NCBI RefSeq assembly: GCF_001552375.1
Contig: NZ_BCRB01000019.1
Location: 1 to 57,270 of the forward strand
DNA length: 57,270 bases
Direction: 5' to 3'
Origin: Cellulomonas iranensis NBRC 101100 = JCM 18110
Lineage (GTDB): Bacteria; Actinomycetota; Actinomycetes; Actinomycetales; Cellulomonadaceae
Position numbers and translations under genes: made by a program
The notes under the pieces: generated by a model
Database searches by the model: none
The model's input: only the letters and a program-made list of their open reading frames with translations
Told to the model about the DNA's origin: nothing
Shown: piece after piece, positions 7,999-16,486 of the stretch
How the letters are laid out: every line of letters begins with the position of its first letter
Numbering within the stretch: position 1 is the first letter of the stretch

Positions 7999-9282
7999 GT
8001 GGACGCCCCTGACGTCGTGGCGCTGAGGTGGAATGCCCCACCGGGTTGGCCTCCCGCGGAGCCGGGCTGGTTCCCCGACGAGCAGTGGCAGCCTCCGACA
8101 AGTTGGCCACCACCACAGATGGGCCACCAGTACTGGACGTTCGCGGAGGCTGGCACGCTCGAAGCCGAGGCGCTCGCTGCACCTGGGTACGAGCCAATCG
8201 TGTGGGAACCAGACCTGACGGGCATCACCCTGGCCTGGGTACCCGCCCAGGGGTGGCCGACGCCCCCGTCGCGGTGGTCGCCACCAGTGGGGTGGAAGCC
8301 ACCTCGGGCGTGGCCGGCCGCGCCGCCTGGGTTCAAGCATTGGCAGCCCGACCCGCAGGTAGTCGCCACGCGTACGGACGGGTGGTGGCGCACGACGGTC
8401 GATCACGTGCTGCGCACGCTCGAGAGGCCCTGGTGGCGCTGCCTCGAGCTCAACGGTCTGGAAGGAATGTGGGCGCTGACCTGGTCCTACGAGCGGGTGT
8501 GCCACGCCCCCGTCCCCGCTGAGGTCGAAGCAGGGTTCGCCATGCCAAGTGATCACGGCGCGCTGCGCGCGGCGCGTTCGGCCACGGTCCAGGCGCTGGC
8601 CACCACAGCCCGAGCCCGTCGTGCGTGGCTCACCGGAGGTGCGGACCTGGCGATCGCTCGGCATGTCGCCACGCAAGGGGTGCTGGCTGCGCAGGCCCAG
8701 AGGACCGCGTTGGAGTCCGTAGATGCAGCGATGAAGGCTCGCGCGGCCGCCTTTCACGAGCACTTAGAGGCCACCGCGTACCAAGGGCTGGCGGCTGCCG
8801 ATGTGGACGGAACCTACAGGGCCGCCGAGCGTGCCCTGTCCTCGCTGCGGGCAGCCTCTGAGCAGGTACTCGCAGCGCTCGACCGAGCACGTCCACGTCC
8901 AGACTGGCTGCGTGACAACTCTGTCGCCGAGGCTTCAAGCCGTTGGCGTCAGGCCGAGACCGCCGCCGCCGAGCACATGCGGGCGTTGGGCTTCCACGAC
9001 GCGGCTGTGTCGCCGGACGGTGTCGACGCAGGGTTCGACGTCGAGGCGCGCCGGGCCGTGGCGCAGGTGAAGTACTGGGCGCACCCCGTAGGTCGCCCGC
9101 AGGTCCAGAACCTCGTGGGCGCGAACCAGCACGATGCGGTGATGCTCTTCTACGCCCGGTCCGGGTTCACCACCGCGGCCGCGCGCTTCGCCGACCAGGT
9201 CGGCGTCGCGCTCTTCGTGATCGAACTGCCCGATCGGGTCGAGCCTGCCAACGACACCGCGTGGGACCTCACCCGACGCTGA
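7999..9282 (+). CDS. Mrr-like restriction endonuclease with N-terminal Trp/Pro repeats
   Basis: A protein of about 427 residues. Residues about 7-115 are a run of Trp/Pro motifs (WNAPPGWPPAEPGWFP, GWPTPPSRW, SPPVGWKPPRAW). Residues about 130-325 are mainly helical and Ala/Arg/Glu-rich. The last 100 residues look like an Mrr-type PD-(D/E)XK nuclease: an Asp in VDAGFDVE near 342-346, then the QVK triad at 356-358 in RAVAQVKYW, then QVQNLVGANQHDA. Mrr-family enzymes usually cut modified or foreign DNA. The GTG at 7999 has a CATCAT box 6 nt before it; GTG 7969 is an in-frame alternative with poor codon use in the added part. It lies 216 bp after gajB and may be a separate defence gene or an accessory. 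Confidence 0.75.
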   Translation: MDAPDVVALRWNAPPGWPPAEPGWFPDEQWQPPTSWPPPQMGHQYWTFAEAGTLEAEALAAPGYEPIVWEPDLTGITLAWVPAQGWPTPPSRWSPPVGWKPPRAWPAAPPGFKHWQPDPQVVATRTDGWWRTTVDHVLRTLERPWWRCLELNGLEGMWALTWSYERVCHAPVPAEVEAGFAMPSDHGALRAARSATVQALATTARARRAWLTGGADLAIARHVATQGVLAAQAQRTALESVDAAMKARAAAFHEHLEATAYQGLAAADVDGTYRAAERALSSLRAASEQVLAALDRARPRPDWLRDNSVAEASSRWRQAETAAAEHMRALGFHDAAVSPDGVDAGFDVEARRAVAQVKYWAHPVGRPQVQNLVGANQHDAVMLFYARSGFTTAAARFADQVGVALFVIELPDRVEPANDTAWDLTRR

Positions 9283-9423
9283 GGGCTATCAGGCCGGGAC
9301 GGCGAGTCTGCCCGGACGGCGCGCTCCCTCCCCCCGGGTGAGTTCAGCCCGAAGTGCCCTACCAAGTGCGAGGACAGCGCTACGGTGCGCCTACGACGCC
9401 GACACGACCCGGGGGCCACCGCG

Positions 9424-11010
9424 ATGCAGATCCTCTACGTCACTGACTTCAGCATCGAACCAAGCCCTGGGGTAGACCACGACACGGCTATCGACGCGAC
9501 CCTTGGCACCCTGAGCACCTGGGTCGGCGACGACACCGATCCGATCCACGCGGCGGACCTTCTGGGGAACGGTCGCCGCGAACTCCAGCCGACACACGAC
9601 GCACTGCGTAAGCACGCCGAGTGGACCCACCTGGCTTCCCCTCAAGGCGACTGGGTCACGCGACTCGACGTCGTGACTGTCAATGGCGACGGGAGTCACT
9701 TCACAGCTCGGGTGAGCATCGGTGAACTTCATGGGATCCTTCGGCTCCGCCTCGGTCTTGCGCGTGAAGTCGATGCGGCAGGACTGAGCCCGATCGCCGA
9801 CCCTCAGGTGCGTCAGCCGCATGTGTTGGCCAACCTTGTCGGGCACCCCGGCCTGCGAATCCACAGCGGCGGGCAGCTCGTCGATGGCAGCGCCCTGCAG
9901 GCACGAGGCGCCGATGCAGCAGCCTTGGTCGCGGAGGCCCTCCGAGTTCAGCACCGTCTGCCCGTGTTACTGGTCCACACCCGTACCCGGGAAGCTATTC
10001 AGTCGACACGGCGAGCCGCTGCCGGCCTCGTTGGGCTGGTACGTGTCGTTACTGTCGACCTGCCGACCGCCCGCCAACTTCTCGCAGAGGAGCAGCGAGC
10101 ACGCGTCCCCTACGCCGGGGGCCTTCTCGTGTGGTCGGACCTCGCCGTGCCACCCACAGCGGTGGGCGAGGACGTCGTGAACGCGCAAGACAACGACGCA
10201 CTCCGGGCATCGGTCATGGCCCAGGTTGCCCCCTTGTCAGTCCTCACCCGCGGGTCCGACGAGGTGTACCGCGCAGTCCGAGAGGCAGGTCGCATCTCTC
10301 GTGCCGACGATGCCGCGGCGCGCACTGCGGCCGCAGTCGAGTCTGGAAGTCAGACAGCAATTATCGAGGCATTGACTCAAGAGCGCGATCAACTGCAAAC
10401 GGACCTCAGCGAAGCCATGGAGGCATGGTCGGAAACTGAGGCTCGCGCGCGTGAGCTCGCCACAGAAGCAGCTCGCTGGAAGGCGACGACAGAACAACTC
10501 CAGATCGCTCAGCGCTACGCCGGCGCGACGACCGTCGAAGAGGCAGGCGAGGAAGGCGTGGATGAGCCACCCGAACTCGCCACGGGCGACACTGACACCC
10601 TCAGCGCCCTCATCGACCATCTAGAGAAGTCCGCCGAGGACCGACTGGTGTTCACAGACTCTGCCTACGCGGCGTGGAAGAAGGCAGACCGCTACCCCAC
10701 ACCCGGCGAGATGCAGATCGCCCTGGTCAAGCTCGCCCGCGTCGCACACGACCTCTACGACGGATCGGACCGAACTGTGGGGCACATGGACCGGTGGATT
10801 CGGGAGAATTATGACCTGAAGGTTTCGCTGCAGGACGACCAGATGCCGAAGGCGTTTCGCACCTTCACATTCGAAGGCGTCAAGTACGATCGGACGCCTC
10901 ACGTCAAGGTGAACGATGGCGTGCCGCACCACGAATGCGGGCGGGTTTACTTCGCGTTTGACCAGAAGAATGAGCGCATAATTGTCGATCATGTCGGGTT
11001 GAAATACTAG
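9424..11010 (+). CDS. Coiled-coil protein of unknown family, possible defence effector
   Basis: A 528-residue protein whose family I do not recognise. Residues about 1-270 form an alpha/beta region starting MQILYVTDFSIEPSPGVDHD and including LPVLLVHTRTREA and a strand-rich AGGLLVWSDLAV. About 295-365 is a charged coiled coil (IIEALTQERDQLQTDL and onward), then an acidic linker and a helical stretch. It ends in a compact basic/beta module (FEGVKYDRTPHVKV, then GRVYFAFDQKNERIIVDHVG), of the kind I associate with RelE-like or nuclease-linked tails. The ATG 9424 follows a G-rich ribosome site, and a TACGGT -10 box lies at 9381-9386, so it has its own promoter. A terminator follows. Its place behind Gabija and an Mrr-like nuclease suggests phage defence; this is inference. 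Confidence 0.65.
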   Translation: MQILYVTDFSIEPSPGVDHDTAIDATLGTLSTWVGDDTDPIHAADLLGNGRRELQPTHDALRKHAEWTHLASPQGDWVTRLDVVTVNGDGSHFTARVSIGELHGILRLRLGLAREVDAAGLSPIADPQVRQPHVLANLVGHPGLRIHSGGQLVDGSALQARGADAAALVAEALRVQHRLPVLLVHTRTREAIQSTRRAAAGLVGLVRVVTVDLPTARQLLAEEQRARVPYAGGLLVWSDLAVPPTAVGEDVVNAQDNDALRASVMAQVAPLSVLTRGSDEVYRAVREAGRISRADDAAARTAAAVESGSQTAIIEALTQERDQLQTDLSEAMEAWSETEARARELATEAARWKATTEQLQIAQRYAGATTVEEAGEEGVDEPPELATGDTDTLSALIDHLEKSAEDRLVFTDSAYAAWKKADRYPTPGEMQIALVKLARVAHDLYDGSDRTVGHMDRWIRENYDLKVSLQDDQMPKAFRTFTFEGVKYDRTPHVKVNDGVPHHECGRVYFAFDQKNERIIVDHVGLKY

Positions 11011-11022
11011 GAGTCTCGTAAA

Positions 11023-11056
11023 CCCGCCCGTACCCACAGTGACGTGGGGCGGGCGG
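11023..11056 (+). terminator. Terminator hairpin after the coiled-coil gene
   Basis: An interrupted GC hairpin: CCGCCC and CCCAC on the left (11024-11036) pair with GTGGG and GGGCGG on the right (11044-11056) around AGTGAC. It starts just after the stop at 11010 and sits between convergent genes, so it may serve both strands. Confidence 0.6.
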
Positions 11057-11060
11057 ATAT

Positions 11061-11531
11061 TCAAGCGGCGGCTGGCAAGCCGCGATTGTCGCCACGAGTG
11101 ACGCAGAGTCCGCACCGGGTGTTGTGACTCCCGGGCTCATGGCCCGCAACAGCGTCTATGCTGATCCATCGGTGGAACAGCGCCGCGTGCACGTCGGGGA
11201 AGAGGTCTGCGATCTCGTCCTCGACTTCGATCATCAGCGCGAACGTGTCGCTCGCGTCGTCGAGCGCGTGGCTGAACCGCTCGGTCGCCAGAACGGCGAG
11301 CCGGTCGCGGGTGCGCAGGAGCTGCTTGAGATGCCGTCGCCGGCGGTGCCCGCTGAGGGCGATGACGGGCTCGTGGTCGAGCGCCGTGGGTGTGGTGGTC
11401 ACGGTGACCTCCTCGGTTGGACACGCCGCCGGCGGGATGCCGTCGATCGTGCGGAGCGCGGTGCGCTCACCGGGGACGGTGGGCGCGGGCTGTGCGAGCG
11501 CAAGGGTCAGGTCCGGAGCGACCTTCCTCAT
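11061..11531 (-). CDS. Small hypothetical protein in the defence island
   Basis: A 156-residue protein of unknown family with consistently GC-rich third positions across the frame. The N-terminal 45 residues look disordered and Pro/Thr-rich. The middle is basic then helical (LSGHRRRRHLKQLLRTRDRL, DDASDTFALMIEVEDEIADL). The end holds a CGLC pair that could bind metal with nearby His. The ATG at 11531 has an AGAGAGG site very close to it. A GTG at 11402 has a better spaced GAGGAGG site (11408-11414) and would give 113 residues; the real start is uncertain. It is convergent with the coiled-coil gene. It may be a leftover or accessory of the neighbouring restriction locus, but no role can be assigned. 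Confidence 0.6.
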   Translation of the reverse strand: MRKVAPDLTLALAQPAPTVPGERTALRTIDGIPPAACPTEEVTVTTTPTALDHEPVIALSGHRRRRHLKQLLRTRDRLAVLATERFSHALDDASDTFALMIEVEDEIADLFPDVHAALFHRWISIDAVAGHEPGSHNTRCGLCVTRGDNRGLPAAA

Positions 11532-11751
11532 CACCTCTCTTCATGGGGCTCGGTCCGATCCCAGCCGCGGACGCGCTGGGTGCTGTGTGGAGTTCTCAAG
11601 CTGCGTTCTGTGACCCTCAAGGTCCGGCCCGAGGTAGTCGTGGCAATGACCCGCACCGACCGCGTCGGCAGGGCGCCCGTCACGCTCGCCCCCGCTCGAG
11701 TCGCACCCTCATGGCCACTGCCGTGGCGCCGCCGGCAGGCACGATCGCTGG

Positions 11752-12087
11752 ATGGACACGAACGACTCGACAGCGGAACTCCACCTCAGTGACGGTGGCC
11801 TGTGGGCCGTGCGCAGCACCAGTGCCACGGTCTGTTACCTGGATCTGGACCGGATGCGGCTGTACCGCGATCGCGGGCCGGGCAGCCCGGTGTTCTTCTA
11901 CGACGGGCGGTGGGTGCCACTGGTGCAGGTGCGGTCGTCGCGCGGCGACCGGGGTGTGGTGCGGGTCGGTGACCGGCACGAGTTCCTCACCGATCCCGAG
12001 GGCGCGCACCGTGCGGGGTTCTGTCGCCGCCGCGACCTACGCGATGTGCGACGCAGGGATGCGACTGGACGAGACGAAGGCCACTGA
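11752..12087 (+). CDS. Small hypothetical protein, probably 3'-truncated
   Basis: 111 residues of unknown family. The first 85 residues look like a folded beta-rich protein (LHLSDGGLWAVRSTSATVC, LYRDRGPGSPVFFYDGRWVP) with good codon use. The last 25 residues are Arg/Asp-rich nonsense-like sequence. The frame stops at 12085-12087, immediately before the in-frame remainder of an HsdM methylase, so a deletion probably joined this gene to the methylase ruin and replaced its true C-terminus. The start ATG follows an ACGATC box 5 nt upstream; there is no clear ribosome site. Confidence 0.5.
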   Translation: MDTNDSTAELHLSDGGLWAVRSTSATVCYLDLDRMRLYRDRGPGSPVFFYDGRWVPLVQVRSSRGDRGVVRVGDRHEFLTDPEGAHRAGFCRRRDLRDVRRRDATGRDEGH

Positions 12088-12672
<585 letters not shown>

Positions 12673-12727
12673 GCATCATGGAAGGCCACCACACCGGCGA
12701 CACCTCGATCCCCTGCGGACGCGGGTG

Positions 12728-13198
12728 ATGGCTGGGCGCCGCAGGGACCACGACGCTGGCTACGTCCTTGACCGAATCGACACGATCCTCGGACAGGCCA
12801 GTCTCCGCGAGCATCGCTTCGACAGGCTACGCGGCGACCCGGGCGGGACAGGCCGGAGTGCGCACCTACCGGTCGACGCGTACTGGCCTGGCCTTGCGCT
12901 GGTCGTCGAGGTCTACGAGCGACAGCACGATCACCCCGTCGCCCACTTCGACAAACTCGAACGCCTCACGGTCAGCGGCGTACACCGAGGAGAGCAGCGC
13001 CGCCTCTACGACCAGCGGCGCAGGTCCGCCATCCCCGCCAACGGCCTGACGCTCCTGGTCGTCCGCACGTCGCAACTCGCTGTCGACCGCCGAGGTCGCC
13101 TCCTTCGGGATGCCGAGGCCGACAGCGTGCCGCTCAGCACTCTCGTGGGCGACGCACTTACCGACCCGGGCCGCGTTCACGAAAGCCCGCCGGTCTGA
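12728..13198 (+). CDS. Small PD-(D/E)XK nuclease-like protein beside the HsdM ruin
   Basis: A 156-residue protein. Its core VDAYWPGLALVVEVYERQH followed by FDKLERLTVSGVHRGEQRR and a closing strand NGLTLLVVRTSQL resembles the Asp...Glu-x-(K/Q) layout of small very-short-patch-repair-like or DUF559-like endonuclease folds: Asp in VDAYW, Glu in VEVYE, then basic Arg residues. The assignment rests on motif shape only. The start is ATG 12728; GTG 12725 is in frame beside it, and no ribosome site is clear. It follows the HsdM remnant by 55 bp and is probably the last surviving gene of that modification locus. It could be intact and active or simply left behind. Confidence 0.55.
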   Translation: MAGRRRDHDAGYVLDRIDTILGQASLREHRFDRLRGDPGGTGRSAHLPVDAYWPGLALVVEVYERQHDHPVAHFDKLERLTVSGVHRGEQRRLYDQRRRSAIPANGLTLLVVRTSQLAVDRRGRLLRDAEADSVPLSTLVGDALTDPGRVHESPPV

Positions 13199-13299
13199 CG
13201 ACGACGCCGCGTACCCTGGGTGCGCGGGCCTGCACGGCTGACCAGGGGTTCTGTCTCGAGTTCTCTCGAGCCTTGTCTCAGTGAATTAGTGCTTGTCTC

Positions 13300-13372
13300 G
13301 GGCCTCTAGCTCAACTGGCAGAGCAGCGGACTTTTAATCCGCGGGTTGTGGGTTCGATCCCCACGGGGCCCA
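13300..13372 (+). tRNA. tRNA-Lys (anticodon TTT)
   Basis: A 73-nt cloverleaf: acceptor GGGCCTC/GGGGCCC, D stem GCTC/GAGC, anticodon stem GCGGA/TCCGC around CTTTTAA, T stem GTGGG/CCCAC around TTCGATC, discriminator A. CCA is not encoded. It marks the right edge of the defence island. No copy of its 3' end was found by eye on the left side of the island. Confidence 0.95.
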
Positions 13373-13398
13373 CCCACGGCGTGACCACTGTGCGGGAC

Positions 13399-14205
13399 CT
13401 ACAGGTCGTCCCCCGGCAACGGCACCCGCACCCGCAGGGCCCGCTCCCGCGTCTGCCGGGCCGCTGCCATGAGCGGCTGCACGGGCAGCCCGACCCGCAC
13501 CCGAGCCGCGTCGTCCGGCCGAGCCGGGTCGTAGAGCGCCTGCGCGGGCACCGCGAACGCCTGGCGGGGCACGACGGTCCGCACCGTGTGCCGCACGCCC
13601 TGGGCGTCGTCGAAGTGCAGGGTGCCGAGCACACGGCCCTGCTCGTCGGTGTCGTAGCCGGTGACGCGCGCCCACGCGGCGCGGCGCCCCGCAAGGCGCG
13701 CGAGGGTCCCGACGCGGCGCACGTGCCTCACGAGAGCGACGACGGTCGCGACGGTCGCGAGCGCGAGCAGCACCCCGTCGATGATCACAGGCACGCGCAC
13801 GGCCCCGGCGGTGACCAGCCCCTCGGCGACCGCTCCGCGCCACCCGACCAGCAGCGCCGACGTCGCCACCACCAGGGCCGCGGCCGGCGCGACCCACCGC
13901 ACGACCCCCGCACCGAGCAGGGCGCCGAGCACGACCGCCATGCCGCCGAGCGACGGCGCCGCCCCGGCGAAGTCGTTCGTCGCGCACGACCCGCCGCCGC
14001 AGTCCCACCGCACGAGGCTCGCCTCGTGCGCGCCGAGCCGCAGCATCCACCAGCCGAGCGCGAGCAGCGCGACCGCCGCGAGAGCCAGGGCGGTGCGGCG
14101 CTCGGGGCGGGGTGCGAGGGCCCGCGCGAGCGCGGCGTCCTCGGCGTCGAGGCCGGTGGGCTGCTGGCGGGGGTGCCCGGCGGACCGGGCGAGCGTGCTG
14201 GTCAC
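13399..14205 (-). CDS. Membrane protein of unknown function (four helices)
   Basis: 268 residues. After a short cytoplasmic start come a first membrane helix (near 38-55, ALALAAVALLALGWWML), a loop with two cysteines (DCGGGSC), two helices (MAVVLGALLGAGVV, AAALVVATSALLV) and a fourth (IDGVLLALATVATVVAL). A soluble C-terminal part of about 100 residues has beta-strand character (WARVTGYDTDEQGRVLGTL), as in DUF3592-type proteins. The GTG start is preceded by CAGGAT with 6 nt between, the leaderless pattern. It is convergent with tRNA-Lys. Its function is unknown. Confidence 0.75.
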   Translation of the reverse strand: MTSTLARSAGHPRQQPTGLDAEDAALARALAPRPERRTALALAAVALLALGWWMLRLGAHEASLVRWDCGGGSCATNDFAGAAPSLGGMAVVLGALLGAGVVRWVAPAAALVVATSALLVGWRGAVAEGLVTAGAVRVPVIIDGVLLALATVATVVALVRHVRRVGTLARLAGRRAAWARVTGYDTDEQGRVLGTLHFDDAQGVRHTVRTVVPRQAFAVPAQALYDPARPDDAARVRVGLPVQPLMAAARQTRERALRVRVPLPGDDL

Positions 14206-14411
14206 ACCCCCATCCTGCCAACCGCACGCGACGTCGGGCGCACGCGGGCGCGCCCGGTCCCCCGCGCGCCGAGCGGGTGGCGCCCGCGCAGCCGCACGTC
14301 GCTCGGTCCCGTCCGGCGCACCTTCATCACCGGACGTACGCTCGCTCCCGGACCGCCCCGACCCTCGGGCCCGACGGCCCCGACCCCGCCCCTCCCCCGG
14401 AAGGCACCCGC

Positions 14412-15503
14412 ATGTCCGCGCTGTTCTCCCCGCTGTCGATCCGTGGCACGACGTTCGCGCACCGCGTGTGGATGGCGCCGATGTGCCAGTACTCGGCGGC
14501 CGCCGACGGGCCGGACGCGGGTGCGCCGAACGCGTGGCACGTGCAGCACTACGGCTCGCGCGCGGTGGGCGGGGTCGCGCACGTGATCGTCGAGGCGACG
14601 GCGGTGACGGCGGACGGCCGCATCAGCCCGTTCGACCTGGGCCTGTGGGACGACGCGCAGGTCGCGGCGCACCGCACGGTGACCGACCTGGTGCACGCGC
14701 AGGGTGTGGTCGCGGGCGTGCAGCTCGCGCACGCGGGCCGCAAGGCCAGCACCGACGCACCGTGGCGCGGTGGCAGCCCGCTCGCGGACGGTGCGGGCGG
14801 CTGGCCCGTCGTCGGCCCGAGCGCGGTGCCGTTCAGCGACGCGCACCCGGCGCCGCACGCGCTGACCGTCGAGGAGGTCGCGGACGTCGTGGCGGCGTTC
14901 GCGGACGCCGCGCGCCGTGCGGTCGCGGCGGGGTACGACGTGGTCGAGGTGCACGCCGCCCACGGGTACCTGCTGCACCAGTTCTGCTCGCCGGACTCGA
15001 ACGTGCGCGACGACGCGTACGGCGGCTCGTTCGAGAACCGCACGCGCCTGGTGCGCGAGGTCGTCACGGCGGTGCGCGCCGCGGTGCCGGACATGATGCC
15101 CGTGCTCGTGCGGGTGTCCGCGACGGACTGGGTCGAGCCGGCCGGCTGGACGGGCGACGACACGGTGCGCCTCGCGCGGGACCTCGCACCGCTGGGCGTC
15201 GACATGGTGCACGTGTCGTCGGGCGGCAACCTGCCGCACGTGCGCATCCCCACGGGTCCGGCGTACCAGGTGCCGCTCGCGGCGCGCGTGCGCGCCGAGG
15301 CGGGCGTGCCGACGGTCGCCGTGGGGCTCATCACGGACCCGCAGGACGCCGAGCGGGTCGTGGCCGACGGGTCCGCCGACGCGGTCGCGCTGGGCCGCCC
15401 GCTGCTCGCCGACCCGGCGTGGCCGCACCGCGCCGCCGCCGCCCTCGGCGCCGACCTCGCTCTCGCCCCGCAGTACGAGCGCGCCCGCTCCTTCCTCGCC
15501 TGA
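14412..15503 (+). CDS. NADH:flavin oxidoreductase, old yellow enzyme family (YqjM-like)
   Basis: A 363-residue FMN-dependent TIM-barrel ene-reductase. The active-site pieces of the YqjM/thermophilic class are visible: Cys25 and Tyr27 in MAPMCQYSA, His181 and His184 in VHAAHGYLLHQF, the SPDSNVRDDAYGG loop and the phosphate-binding end AVGLITDP/VALGRPLLADP. These enzymes reduce activated C=C bonds of enones, nitro-compounds or maleimides with NAD(P)H. The ATG has a GGAAGG site (14399-14404). The gene is probably monocistronic; the next gene starts about 80 bp later with its own promoter. The physiological substrate is unknown. Confidence 0.93.
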   Translation: MSALFSPLSIRGTTFAHRVWMAPMCQYSAAADGPDAGAPNAWHVQHYGSRAVGGVAHVIVEATAVTADGRISPFDLGLWDDAQVAAHRTVTDLVHAQGVVAGVQLAHAGRKASTDAPWRGGSPLADGAGGWPVVGPSAVPFSDAHPAPHALTVEEVADVVAAFADAARRAVAAGYDVVEVHAAHGYLLHQFCSPDSNVRDDAYGGSFENRTRLVREVVTAVRAAVPDMMPVLVRVSATDWVEPAGWTGDDTVRLARDLAPLGVDMVHVSSGGNLPHVRIPTGPAYQVPLAARVRAEAGVPTVAVGLITDPQDAERVVADGSADAVALGRPLLADPAWPHRAAAALGADLALAPQYERARSFLA

Positions 15504-15569
15504 GCACGCGCCTGAGTCCTCGCCCGACCCGTGACGGGCCCCGGCTGCGGGCCACCCGCTGTCGCCGCC

Positions 15570-15575
15570 TACCCT
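15570..15575 (+). promoter_or_regulatory. -10 box of a leaderless promoter (MOSC gene)
   Basis: TACCCT lies 6 nt before the GTG at 15582, which places the transcription start at or within 1 nt of the start codon. There is no Shine-Dalgarno sequence. Confidence 0.6.
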
Positions 15576-15581
15576 GGCTCC

Positions 15582-16127
15582 GTGGCCTCGATCCTCGCCG
15601 TGTGCGTCGTGCACGCCCTCCGTCCCGACTCCGGCCCGGTGGGCGTCACCGCGATCGACAAGCGCCCGGTCGACGGCCCGGTGAAGGTGGGCCCGCTGGG
15701 GCTGTACGCGGACGTGCAGGCGGACCGCAAGCACCACGGCGGCGAGGCGCAGGCCGTGTACGCGTACGGCCAGGACGACGCCGACCACTGGGCGGCCGCG
15801 CTGGGCCGCGACCTGCCGCCGGGCTGGTTCGGCGAGAACCTGCGCGTCGCGGGCCTGGACCCGAACGCGGCGCGCGTCGGCGAGCGGTGGCACGTCGGCG
15901 ACCGCGTCGTGCTCGAGGTGACGGGACCGCGGACGCCGTGCTCGACGTTCGCGCGCTGGGTCGGCGGCGACGACGAGCGCGGCTGGGTCAAGCGGTTCGC
16001 GCAGGAGCGCCGCGTGGGTGCGTACCTGCGCGTGGTGCAGCGGGGGCAGGTGCGGGCGGGCGACGCGGTGGTCGTCGAGCCGGGCCCCGCCGACGCCCCG
16101 ACGGTGCGGGACCTCCTGCACGTCTGA
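15582..16127 (+). CDS. MOSC-domain protein
   Basis: 181 residues matching YiiM-like MOSC proteins: early VTAIDKRPV, the charged YADVQADRKHHGGEAQAVY region, GWFGENLRVAGLD, and the conserved Cys of TGPRTPCSTFARW that in the family contacts the molybdenum cofactor or carries sulfur. MOSC proteins reduce N-hydroxylated compounds with Moco or act in sulfur/metal transfer. The GTG at 15582 is preferred over an upstream in-frame ATG/GTG because TACCCT sits 6 nt before it and because the family sequence begins there. It follows the flavin oxidoreductase gene in the same direction; a shared detoxification role is possible but unproven. Confidence 0.88.
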   Translation: MASILAVCVVHALRPDSGPVGVTAIDKRPVDGPVKVGPLGLYADVQADRKHHGGEAQAVYAYGQDDADHWAAALGRDLPPGWFGENLRVAGLDPNAARVGERWHVGDRVVLEVTGPRTPCSTFARWVGGDDERGWVKRFAQERRVGAYLRVVQRGQVRAGDAVVVEPGPADAPTVRDLLHV

Positions 16128-16486
16128 CGGCCTGCGGGCGTCGCCCGTCCGCCGTCACCCGCCCCGCGGATCGCACGCCCGTCAGCACGTGCCGTCCCAC
16201 CCCTCGACCGGCGGCGCCTCCGACACCCGCCCGTCCGCGCCGACACTCCGCACGACACACCGTCGTGCGCACCCCTCGTGCGGGTGAAACGTTCCGGATG
16301 CCCTGGTTCGCACCCGCCGAATGGTTGAATCTTCTCTCATCGCCGTGCGTACCGAGCGCACGTCTCCGACGGTGGAGAGGCCGGCGGCACGCCCGCCGGC
16401 GAGCGCAGCAGCCGACGACGCCCGCCCCTCGCGTCGCGCGCCCGCGCGGCCACGGGCCGGGCCGGACGACGTGGGGACGAGGACGC
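16128..16486. other. 359-bp gap before the YceI gene
   Basis: No gene is supported. The right half is less GC-rich and holds a TTGAAT (16325-16330) and a TACCGA (16350-16355) that could be promoter boxes at a wide 19-bp spacing, then a GC hairpin GCCGGCGG/CCGCCGGC (16380-16400) that would lie in the 5' leader of the YceI mRNA. The left half shows nothing clear. Confidence 0.4.

Noticed and set aside
13210..13300. CTCGAG and CTTGTCTC repeats just before tRNA-Lys
   Set aside because: They look like att or promoter pieces, but no partner copy or integrase was seen, so they are not called.
13661..16486. A 1171-codon forward frame
   Set aside because: Only its end (YceI, from 16487) is real; the rest overlaps genes with full domain motifs.
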